From: Nematostella vectensis
Taxonomy: Eukaryota; Cnidaria; Anthozoa; Actiniaria; Edwardsiidae
Direction: 5' to 3'
Length of the DNA stretch: 64,000 nucleotides
NCBI RefSeq assembly: GCF_932526225.1
Contig: NC_064043.1
Span: forward strand, 4,517,501 to 4,581,500
Made by a program: the position numbers and the translations under genes. How positions within the stretch are numbered: position 1 is the first letter of the stretch; every line of letters starts with the position of its first letter. Positions 14,201-23,331 of this stretch are shown one piece after another. The notes beneath the pieces are model-generated. The model had not been told where the DNA came from. It searched no databases and saw nothing but the letters and a program-made list of their open reading frames with translations.

Positions 14201-17200
14201 CTACGGTTGATAGACAGACTGTTAGCTGTCGCTTGGTGTTTAATTTCTCCGTCCCTAGCTAAGTCTCTGGATCTATGATCAACGGGCAAAATACCTCTTG
14301 CACTGGTATGCATATGAGATTTGAAAACAGATACTCGAGACGACTTTTTATAACAATTTTATTGAGTTTTGACATACATTTATTTCAAATAATTGGTTGA
14401 AATCTAGAATATCTATGTGTCATAACCGGCAGTGGTTCATGATTGACGTATGAGAGACTTTGTGATGGATGTTAACTGGCACAAAAAGAACAATGCTACA
14501 GCTTTCCAAGTTTCCAAATCCTTTTAAATCAATTTTTTGTAAGATTATAAAGTGATAACCATCATGGGAGTGGCTTCTAGCTTTTTTCAATGACTCTGTA
14601 TCATGCCCACCCCCTCCCCCCTCTGTAATCCGGCCCGCTGCGGCTATAGTCACAAAGGATCCTCCATATGCAGGTTTACACATAATCAAAACATACGAAT
14701 AATTACTACCAAAAAAGCACCACAAAGGGCCCGAATGAAAAAACCAGGTCCAATGTTGCCACAAGCCATCTATTCCCAACATTAACACATGATTGATACT
14801 GCAGTCGATGTCAGCTCGTGTCTTGGCAGACATAACACCAAGCGAGGACTTCACCAGGGCTTGATCCCAAGCTACAGCATGACATGGGACTCCACACTGG
14901 CAAGCGCCGCAGAAACCTGGGCGCTACAACTCATAAACGATGACGTGGACAATAACGTTGCCATGACTACCTTAAATTTGGTGCACTCTAGCCCTAACGG
15001 CCAGTATGGTGAGAACCTGTATGGAAGTGTATCTTTGGTGAGAGTCTTTGACCTTTATCTAAAATTATAGGCGACTTGGACTAAGAAATCACTCGACGTT
15101 TTGGGTGGTAGGCTCGATTTCCAACTCGTTCGTGTGAGCCCGCGATCAGGTGCCATGGAACACGGGCTCACAAGTCGGCCCTATTGGGGCGGTAAACTTG
15201 CGTGCTTTTGGCGAAAAAACACCAACGACAACAAAAACTACCTATTCAGCACTTAAGAAAAAGCCATAAAGTTCATATGTCGAAAAGAGCTTATTTACAT
15301 TAAATTATTTTTTTTCGTCGCTCTCTGGCGTTACCAACGCATCCATTTCAGTGTTTATTTTCACGGCTCGAGTTTGCAACTCAAAAAGTCTCTTGATTAC
15401 TTAGTACATGTCGCTTATTGCCACTAACAAGTTTATCTGGTATTGTGCGTTCGTACAACGAGAACCATGAAAAAAAAGACCAACAAACAAAAAACAAGCT
15501 AACAAGCAAGCGAACTGTCACAGCAACGGTAGATACCATCTGGGTTAGCTAGCAATAGGGGACTTGAGCTAAGAGATCACGTGACTGTTTGGGTGGCAAA
15601 CTAGCGCGCGCCCAGGCTTTTAGCGGCAAAATAACAGCAACAAAAAGCACCTTATTCAGCGCTTACAAAAAAGCCAAGAATCAAAAATCAAAACTGTTAT
15701 TTTCCAGCTGACGATGTCGAATGCCGAATCCATTTTCAAAGATTTTTCCGGTTCTATTGCCGTTGAGTTTTTGAAAGGTGACGTCACGCTTTAAAACCAC
15801 TCCCGCTCATTTCACTTCCGTCCACCCCTGCTCAAGACGCTAGCGGCAGAAACTTTAACGAGAGTTTCATCCCTTGTTTCTTTTTACTTGGCATGAACAG
15901 GCGGACCAGGATTAGAATCAGTCCCTCGTGATCCTTCAGGAAAATAAAATATAATTTGAAGTTGTGTCTTGACTGTTTTCTCAATAAAGCTAGTTACATT
16001 ACTATATTAGCATCGTGTGTTGTTCTTAACTGCTTAAGGGGTATTGTGGCGCAGAATAGGGATAGTCCCTCGCGAGAAAAGTTCATTCTTCAAGAACACA
16101 CACGAGGTTAATATAGTAATGTAACTAGCTTTTTTGAAAAAACAGTCAAGACACAACTTCAAATTATATTTTATTTTCCTGAAGGATCACGAGGGACTGA
16201 TTCTAATCCTGGTCCGCCTGTGAGGTATGTCGTGACATGGAAGACATTTCGCAGTCGAGACGGCCGCTAGACCGCTAACACCATTGAAAGAGCGCCAGAA
16301 AGCACCGGGCGCCGAAAAAGTAGACAAGAGATTCAAACGCACACATGCACTTAAAATAATCAACAACGCAAAGCTAAAAAAACATCTCTAACTTTATTCA
16401 AACCGTAGAGGTGAGCTCCCTGTGACGTTATCAAGATCTTTAATTCTTTAAATTCTTATTTCTGCAGAAAAGGGCTGTACGCCTCATGAATTTCGCTCTC
16501 TTTTGTTCTCATGCTGTAACATATTCCACTCAATCTAATATCCTGCCAGTAAATATGCTTTACTAAAAATCTTTAGCTTCTCTAATGTTTGATGTCTATG
16601 ATAATGCTGCTCCTTCTAACATTTCGAAACATTCAAAACGTTTTCACACCCAATTCATGAAAGCCACCAATACAACACCCGTGGTTCGTCGGTCGGTAAT
16701 TTTAATATCAAACAATCGAGACTTAATCAACGAAAATCCTCTTTCTAAAGAATTAGAGCTCAGGTTTGGAAAAGCCTGAACCAGCATCAGGAAATTGTCA
16801 AAATATATAAAAAGGAAGTTTAATAAATGCTTTTTCAAGTGCTTGAAACTGAGGGCAGCTATTCCGACCTTTTTACGATACTTAATATTCAACAATAATC
16901 CTCTAATTTTTTTTCTTTACTCTTTCTCTTTTCTTGTTATGCAAAAGGGAATATATCTATAATTTAAGATTTATGATTCTTACTTAGATTACTTAATTTT
17001 AAGTTTGAAATCGTCCCTCACCTTCTCGGCCGAGACTAGCTAAGCTATTTGCCGACAGTGTGAGTATGTAAAATATTATTTGTAAAAAGAAAATAAAAAC
17101 TGTTCTGTATATGAGAATATTTTTCGAAATTTACTTAGGTATGCAGAGGTTGCCGACTATGACTGGAACTACTACAATCAGTCTACGGGCGTCATCGGCC

Positions 17201-19222
17201 ACTTCACCCAGGTAACACCCCTCGCCCCGCCTCACCTCTTGTCTAGGAAATCTGCCTTACTTTAGGGTGTCTGCTTTCTCTAAGGGTGTTACAAGAAAAT
17301 ACACCTGTTTCAAAAAAATATTGTCAGTGCAAACGGCAAATGGCTATTGACAAATGGCAGTTCTACTATTCTAATATTTGCTCCAAATTCCGAAAAATAT
17401 AAATAAAAGATGCGACTAATGTAATTTGATATATAGTTTTGACATTGCTTGACTTTATTTACCACCTTCATTTTTACAAAAAAAAGATCACACATAAGCA
17501 CTTGTCGGTCGTAAAACTGCCGTTATTTGGCAATTGTCATTTTCTCTGACAACCTTTATTAAAATAGGTGTATACTTGTTATCGTGGTTATGTGCTGCCG
17601 AGGTTATGTGTAAACGAGGGTAGGTTTTACCTAGGTAATGTGTAAACTGTGGGTTCATGTTACCGAGAGTACATTTTACCGTGGTTAGGTCTTGGTATGT
17701 CTAACCGAGGGCACGTGCTACCGTGGGTATGTCTAACCGAGGGCACGTGTTACCGTGGGTATGTCTAACCGAGGGCACGTGCTACCGTGGGTATGTCTAA
17801 CCGAGGGCACGTGCTACCGTGGGTATGTCTAACCGAGGGCACGTGCTACCGTGAGTATGTCTAACCGAGGGCACGTGTTACCGTGGGTACGTCTAACCGA
17901 GGGCACGTGTTACCGTGGGTATGTCTAACCGAGGGCACGTGTTACCGTGGGTAGGGGCTACCGAGGGTACGTGTTACCGTGGGTATGTCTAACCGAGGGC
18001 ACGTGCTACCGTGGGTATGTCTAACCGAGGGCACGTGCTACCGTGGGTATGTCTAAACGAGGGCACGTGTTACCGTGGGTATGTCTAACCGAGGGCACGT
18101 GCTACCGTGGGTATGTCTAACCGAGGGCACGTGCTACCGTGGGTATGTCTAACCGAGGGCGTGGTACCGTGGGTATGTCTAACCGAGGGCACGTGTTACC
18201 GTGGGTATGTCTATCCGAGGGCACGTGTTACCGTGGGTATGTCTAACCGAGGGCACGTGCTACCGTGGGTATGTCTAACCGAGGGCACGTGTTACCGTGG
18301 GTATGTCTAACCGAGTGCACGTGTTACCGTGGGCATGTCTAACCGAGGGCACGTGCTACCGTGGGTATGTCTAACCGAGGGCACGTGCTACCGTGGGTAT
18401 GTCTAACCGAGGGCACGTGCTACCGTTGGTATGTCTAACCGAGGGCGTGTTACCGTGGGTATGTCTAACCGAGGGCACGTCTTACCGTGGGTATGCCTAA
18501 CCAAAGGCACGTGTTACCGTGGGTATGTCTAACCGAGGGCACGTGCTACCGTGGGTATGCCTAACCGAGGGCACGTGTTACCGTGGGTATGTCTAACCGT
18601 GGGCACGTGTTACCGTGGGCATGTCTAACCGAGGGCACGTGCTACCGTGGGTATGTCTAACCGAGGGCACGTGTTACCGTGGGTATGTCTAACCGAGGGC
18701 ACGTGCTACCGTGAGTATGTCTAACCGAGGGCACGTGTTACCGTGGGTATGTCTAACCGAGGGCACGTGTTACCGTGGGTATGTCTAACCGAGGGCACGT
18801 GTTACCGTGGGTATTTCTTACCGAGGGCACGTGTTACCGTGGGTATTTCTAACCGAGGGCACGTGTTACCGTGGGTATGTCTAACCGAGGGCACGTGTTA
18901 CCGTGGGTAGGGGCTACCGAGGGTATGTCTAACCGAGAGATCAGGTTATCTTGGGTGCGTGTTGCTAAGTGTACGTATATCCAAGGTAACGTGTTACCAG
19001 GTACCGTGCGTAGCCGCTACGCACGGTAACTCGGGCCAAGGCTAATCTTTTAAGCTTTTTCCGCTGTAGGTTGTATGGAAAAACTTGTTACAACTCGGCG
19101 TCGGTGCTGCTAAGTACACGGCTGGAGGTTTGACGAAGACCTACATTGTGGCCCGCTACGCTCCAGCAGGGAACGTGGTTGGACAAGCAAACTATGACGC
19201 AAACGTACCGCCACTGATATAG
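11231..19222 (+). CDS. Secreted ShKT + CAP domain protein
   Basis: Eight exons: 11231-11351, 11918-11977, 12430-12549, 13625-13657, 14805-15037, 15405-15439, 17139-17211, 19070-19222 (TAG). They total 828 nt, or 275 residues. Residues 1-17 form a hydrophobic signal peptide, followed by basic pairs that could be processing sites. The third exon (residues about 61-100) is one complete ShKT domain with six cysteines in the usual spacing, ending CGLC. A short Pro-rich linker leads to a CAP domain (about 112-275) with the conserved HN..R motif, GENLYG, the WYAEV..YDW block, GHFTQ and VVWKN. CAP proteins include CRISPs, allergen 5-like and venom proteins; ShKT was named from a sea-anemone channel blocker. 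Whether this one is venom, extracellular matrix or immune is not shown. The 35-nt sixth exon is inferred: it supplies the phase needed and the Trp before YAEV. Confidence 0.82.
11685..11869. mobile_element. Foldback-type repeat in CAP intron 1
   Basis: The ends are inverted copies (GTAGCCTGCTT and AAGCAGGCTAC). Inside, 11759-11820 forms a strong hairpin with stem GTTCCTGG...GCGCAAAAAC. It is non-coding and most likely a MITE-like element. Confidence 0.6.
12589..12718. mobile_element. Interspersed repeat ending AATCCTGGGTACG
   Basis: A poly-G tract at 12560-12583 precedes a block shared with 19320-19445: both have a GGGTCATTT segment, a CCATATG segment and the end CAATCCTGGGTACG. This makes it a dispersed family with at least two copies in the window. 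It lies in the CAP gene intron after the ShKT exon. Confidence 0.6.
12912..13143. repeat. (CCCCCT)n hexanucleotide tract, about 230 bp
   Basis: Nearly pure CCCCCT repeated about 37 times, in the intron between CAP exons 12430-12549 and 13625-13657. All three + frames and the - strand are open through it, giving only Pro, Pro-Ser, Pro-Leu or Glu-Gly repeats. These are artefacts of the repeat. Confidence 0.97.
13704..14027. mobile_element. MITE-like element with GTAGCCAGG ends
   Basis: The left end reads GGCCCGTAGCCAGGAT and the right end CCTGGCTACAGGCC, which are inverted relatives. G-rich sequence lies inside the left end and C-rich sequence inside the right end. The element at 31352-31685 has the same design. 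It lies in the intron before CAP exon 14805-15037. Confidence 0.6.
15060..15260. repeat. Diverged dispersed repeat, copy 1
   Basis: This segment and 15550-15690 share the same order of short blocks (GACTTG..CTAAGA.ATCAC, TTTGGGTGG, and a TATTCAGC.CTTA..AAAAGCC end). They are two diverged copies of one repeat flanking the inferred micro-exon of the CAP gene. Confidence 0.55.
15405..15439 (+). CDS. Inferred 35-nt micro-exon of the CAP gene
   Basis: The previous exon ends in phase 0 after GSVSL and the next begins with one base before TAT, so an exon of length 3n+2 ending TG is required. The segment after TTACTTAG and before GTATTG is 35 nt, open in phase 0, ends ATC TG and restores Trp before YAEV. 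The spacing from GENL to WY becomes 17 residues, close to what I recall for other CAP proteins. The donor GTATTG and the polypyrimidine tract are weak, so the choice is provisional. Confidence 0.5.
15550..15690. repeat. Diverged dispersed repeat, copy 2
   Basis: Second copy of the repeat at 15060-15260, in the same orientation, with the matching TATTCAGCGCTTA end. Confidence 0.55.
15899..16220. mobile_element. Foldback element with about 125-bp arms
   Basis: The left arm runs from 15899 (CAGGCGGACCAGGATTAG) to about 16024. The right arm, about 16090-16220, is its near-perfect reverse complement, ending AATCCTGGTCCGCCTG. About 65 bases form the loop. No open frame is present. It lies in the CAP intron before exon 17139-17211. 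Confidence 0.9.
16462..16905 (+). pseudogene. LINE-type reverse transcriptase 3' fragment
   Basis: A conceptual reading with in-frame stops begins KRAVRLMNF and continues with KSLASLMFDVYDNAAPSNIS. This resembles the C-terminal end of non-LTR retrotransposon reverse transcriptases of the CR1/L2 style. Stops and frame breaks show it is dead. It lies inside a CAP gene intron on the gene's own strand. The family assignment rests on pattern memory only. Confidence 0.6.
17300..17572. mobile_element. MITE with TACACCT ends, copy 1
   Basis: The ends are imperfect inverted repeats: TACACCTGTTTC near 17300 and AAAATAGGTGTA at 17561-17572. The subterminal block TTGTCAGTGCAAACGGCAAA is mirrored near the right end. 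A second copy lies at 27180-27427. Ends starting with TA suggest a Tc1/mariner-like TA target, which is inference. Confidence 0.75.
17585..18945. repeat. 33-bp minisatellite in the last CAP intron
   Basis: About 38-40 tandem copies of a 33-base unit containing GTATGTCTAACCGAGGGCAC and GTGTTACCGTGGG. The ends decay into shorter variants, and some units lack three bases or carry GTAGGGGCTACCGAG. Each unit holds CACGTG. The unit length is a multiple of three, so long open frames appear; they are artefacts. Confidence 0.97.
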
Positions 19223-19319
19223 GGCCTTCGAGACTACCAGTAAGACACCGCCGAGACGCAGACCAGATCTTTAGTATAATAATGATCAAAACTAAAACGC
19301 TAGCCTAATTGTAATCAGA

Positions 19320-19445
19320 GCGCGCAACCCACCCCAACCCTCCCCTTTTTTGGCGGGTCATTTCTTACTAACGAATCTTCACAATGTTTTTCCATATGAT
19401 ACCTTTGACTGCACCAATCCTAAGCCAATCCTGGGTACGCGCCCT
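19320..19445. mobile_element. Interspersed repeat ending AATCCTGGGTACG, copy 2
   Basis: It shares its block order and right end with 12589-12718. It overlaps the 3' untranslated region of the CAP gene, between stop codon and poly(A) signal. Confidence 0.55.
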
Positions 19446-19502
19446 TTAATTGTGTCGGGTTTAGGGTATGTAAACATAACACTGATACTTAATGCTTAAG
19501 GG

Positions 19503-19508
19503 AATAAA
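19503..19508 (+). promoter_or_regulatory. Poly(A) signal of the CAP gene
   Basis: AATAAA lies 280 bases after the TAG of the CAP gene and is followed by a T/GT-rich stretch. Confidence 0.55.
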
Positions 19509-19784
19509 AACATTGAAGCATCTGTTTTTGTCAAGTCTTTCTTGAGTTTCTTTTCATACCCGATGTGATACTCATTTCGCAGTGATTATGATCTATGGTT
19601 GAATAGTGCGTCCCAACTCGGGAAGGGAGCCAGGGCGTATGGTGTAGCGCCACTCGTCCTTCCCTTGCTGCTCTCGCACCAACACTCCTGACCTACCGCT
19701 CTTGCTATAATAATCGCCATTCTGTCAAAAGATACCCATCAGGAAAGAAGGCGCTATTCTTCTCCGAATCCCTTAATCACAGGA

Positions 19785-20175
19785 GCGTAGTAGGGGGTGG
19801 GGCACTGGGGGCACGTGCCCCCCAAAAATTTTCAAAAATTAAGGAAATTACCAGAAGGGGCGTGGCCGTGCCCACCAAATATTTTCTTATTGTTTCTATA
19901 TTCCCCCCCTCCCCCCAATCTAACGTGGCCTGCTACGGCACTGATTCATAGGTAATATAACTTATATCGCCATAGGTGATGAACTAGGGACCTTGGCCGC
20001 CATTTTATGCTCCCGCACATTCCGAGCCACTGAAAGCATCCATCGACTTATTCAAGCAAGCAACTGCCATTTTTTTTATAAGTTTTGGAAATATCCTTAT
20101 TATTTTCGAAAATATTGGTGGGGGGGGGGGGGGCACGTGTCCCCCGTGCCCCACCCTCTTCTACGGCCCTGTATG
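19785..20175. mobile_element. Interspersed repeats with GCACGTGCCCCC and CTACGGC motifs
   Basis: The block at 19785-19945 starts GCGTAGTAGGGGGTGGGGCA and ends GGCCTGCTACGGCACTGA. A reversed related block at about 20085-20175 has GGCACGTGTCCCCC and ends CTACGGCCCTG. The same family recurs at 29812-29940 and 26994-27050. No coding potential. Confidence 0.6.
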
Positions 20176-20724
20176 TTTTTCGATGATATGGTGCAATTCG
20201 CTATTGCTCGCATGCTCGAGTTATTTTAAGGCAATTCTGATGTAATTCTTCTGGATTGCTCGTATTGTTTTGCTGCGTTCTCACATGCTTGCAACACGTT
20301 AAAGACCATTTGGTGACCTTGTTTCCACTTAAAAAGCATTTAGAATGGAGAGTGCCAATTCCGTTAAGCATAGGCTAAGTCTCTCCCACTTGCATACGGA
20401 ACTGATGCTGCATTATCTATTTTTTTATATTTTTATTATTTTTATTGAATTTCCATACTGGTGCGGAAGGCACAGCAAAGCTAGGCTAGGCCCCAAATCA
20501 AGTGCCCCCTTGAGTGTATTGTTAGTAAGCATTGTAACCACTGTCACTGGGGGGAGGTCACTGCCAGAGAGTTTATTGCGTCCCCAGTGCTTCTTTTACG
20601 TCCCTTCGATTTAGGTTAGTGTAGCTTAAACAGAGGGGACCTCCGGTTTAGTGTCCTTATCCGAGAAAACTGGAAACAGGAGGATAACTTTAACTCATTT
20701 GTGACACAAATTCGAATCAAGGCA

Positions 20725-20815
20725 GGAACCCAGTTTGAACCAGAATTCGAACCTGGGCCACAGCGTTGAGAGCCCGACGCGCTAATAAACTAGTCCACCC
20801 GTGCTTCCAAAATGT
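20725..20815 (-). mobile_element. tRNA-like (SINE-type) sequence
   Basis: Read on the minus strand, GACTAGTTTATTAGCGCGTC resembles an A-box region. Downstream of it, CCCAGGTTCGAATTC matches the Pol III B-box consensus at a tRNA-like distance. A clean cloverleaf does not form, so a tRNA-derived SINE head or decayed tRNA is more likely than a functional tRNA. Confidence 0.45.
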
Positions 20816-20849
20816 TCTCAACATTCAATCATGCACGGCCGTTCTTTTG

Positions 20850-21138
20850 GTGTCGCCACAGGCTTACCAGCCTCTCAGTCAGTCTCCAGTCAATCCCAGT
20901 AACTAGCTCGAATATTTTCACGATTGATCACCTCCTGTAATTGTCCTATAATTGTCTTATATCCTAGAATAAAGGTCACAATAAACTCTCATTGCTTTGT
21001 GATGTGTATTTATTCAGAATAAGCGGTATTTTTAACGTTTGAGCAGTTGAGGGATTCTGCGTTACTATATACCTATAAAAAGAAGTACTTTTTTATTACT
21101 GGAGACTGACTGAGAGGTTGGTAAGCCTGTGGTGTCGC
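20850..21138. mobile_element. hAT-like MITE with target duplication
   Basis: The inverted ends are about 36 bp: CACAGGCTTACCAGCCTC from 20857, mirrored by GAGGTTGGTAAGCCTGTG ending at 21131. The flanks carry the same 7 bases GTGTCGC (20850-20856 and 21132-21138), a target duplication. The 7-8 bp size suggests the hAT superfamily. No transposase frame is present. Confidence 0.8.
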
Positions 21139-21754
21139 TTTCCTTTCAAACACAAGCTAGAAACCGGAAAGTATGTAATATTTTCTACGAAGTACCTCCA
21201 GCATTATGGTACAACGCTGACCAAATTGTCTGGTGCGCAGGCTCTTTTAACGATGGCCGCGGTGAGTAGGGCCCATTTGCTATCGTTCGAGTGTGTTTTA
21301 GTACCCTGAAGCTGCTATCTGCTTTTAGCCAGCGAAACAGCACGCCTAAACAAAGATCTAATGCACATCGAATGACTGATTTGGCGGGAAATGACCGAGT
21401 GATACGGTTGGTTTGTAAAGAGTTCTCAGTCGCTGTTCTTTTTGCGTTCGGACGGTGGTGCGTTTTTCTCAAGTTTTTCAACTTCTTCACCCCAGTTTTA
21501 GTCCTTATGGAAAGAATAATAGTCTTTATGGAAAGAATAACATTCACTGAACGTTAACAGGATCAGTTGTTGGCTTAATTGGAGTTCAAAGCTGGTTTAA
21601 AGGATTTTATTTGGCTTTTGTCCGGGGATATTCCTCGCAATGAAGTGAGCAACGAGAGTTGAAGTGGCGAATTTAAAGTCACCATCTATCCTTGATAACC
21701 ATTTATTTGCTCAGGAAATCATCTAGTATATTTATCATAACTACGTGATTCAGG

Positions 21755-23299
21755 ATGAATTCTGAATTCAGCTCAAAGTCCCCATTTAGTCCTTCGCTAT
21801 CATCCGAGAGGCTAAATTCTTCGAGTTCGAATCCTTCGTCGCCATCTCTTGTGCGAGATACTCTTGCTACGGATCTACATACTCAGTTAATTGAGCTGCA
21901 GCGTGAAAATGCACGCCTCCAGAAGGACATTGAAGCGAAAGAGACTAAATTAAACTCTAGTATGAGGAGCATTAAGATGTTTTGGAGCCCGGAATTGAAA
22001 AAGGAAAGAGCCGCAAGAAAAGCTGAGGCGGAAAAATTTGCGAGGCTGAAAGAACAATTCAACGTAGTTTCCGAGGAGTCCCAGGTGAGCATAAACTAAT
22101 TATTTTTACCTGATTAAACAAATTTCAGTTCCCTGTTCTGTGTAGTTTGAGGATGGATATATGACCCGATTATGGAAGTTGATTGTGCATGTCTTGTCAA
22201 CACGTTGACTTCAATTCAACCAAATTGTCGGTTTACGCTCCCACGTAGAATTTCTTTCCTGCATAAGTTATTTAGCTTCAATCGATATCCGATTTCATCC
22301 CCAAAAAGTGGTTCAATTATTGTTGATTAATCAAGCTGTTTAATTCCTTGTTCAGTGTAATTCAATAAACTTTGGGGTCTAGGATAGTGTGCTAGTTAAT
22401 TGCGTTGTTTTGACCAAAAGTGCTAGATAATTTCTGTCGTTTGTCTTGTGTTTACGGTAACAGACTGCTTTTGAGTTCTATTTGGGTTATGTATGTGCAA
22501 GGTCAATCCCTCTAGAGATTTCAAACATGGCTACATAACTTCTAGTATCCAAATAACTTATTAGCTTGTCATGCTATCTATACATGTTAATTTATTTGAG
22601 GTAATTTTCCTAAGAATTTATACCACAACACTGCAGCAGCCCTATTTATTAGTTTTCACCAATTTTTCATATATATTTATCTAGCGTTTTTATCTTTACT
22701 ACATCTCATTCAAATATTGTAGTATATTTGTAATGCTTTGTGTTTTCAACAAAAGTATTGTGTTTCGTATTAAACCCTGCATGCGTTTTGTGTTATTAAT
22801 GAATTTAATTATTTAGGCCTTTCTATTGTTGTCCCTTATATCTGTAATCATAACAGTAGGGGCATAGATTCCCTTATGACGTTTATTACAGCTGGAAACT
22901 CATAATATCTGAGGAATTTGCCTTAACTAATTAATATTGCCTATGTCCCACCTTCAAAGATTCACTAAAATACTATTTGGAAAAATGGACAAGAAAACAA
23001 TAATGGTAAAATGATTTCTGACAGAAAGTCCAATGCCAGGCCTGTGCCCAATGCCAGGCCTGTGCCCCCACAACGGCTGAAAGTCCACTTTTAGTGCTCA
23101 ATATACCTGCTATTTGTAGACAAAACTAGAAATCTTAAGCTAGATCGCTCTGGTAGCCAAATCTGATAATAAACGTCTTGTGGAGATATTGCGAAGGAAT
23201 AAAAAATCCCCTTTTGTTCTTTCGGAGGTGGTTAGAGTCTTATCCGAGGACTCCCTCCCCCTCCCCCCCAGAAAAATAGGTCCTTTTTTCGTATTTTGC

Positions 23300-23331
<32 letters not shown>

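Noticed and set aside
14420-14854. 144-residue minus-strand open frame
   Set aside because: It overlaps the CAP exon on the other strand, has no family similarity and no plausible splice partners.
17585-18945. Possible CRISPR-like array of 33-base repeats
   Set aside because: The repeats are contiguous with no unique spacers, and the context is a eukaryotic intron. It is a minisatellite.
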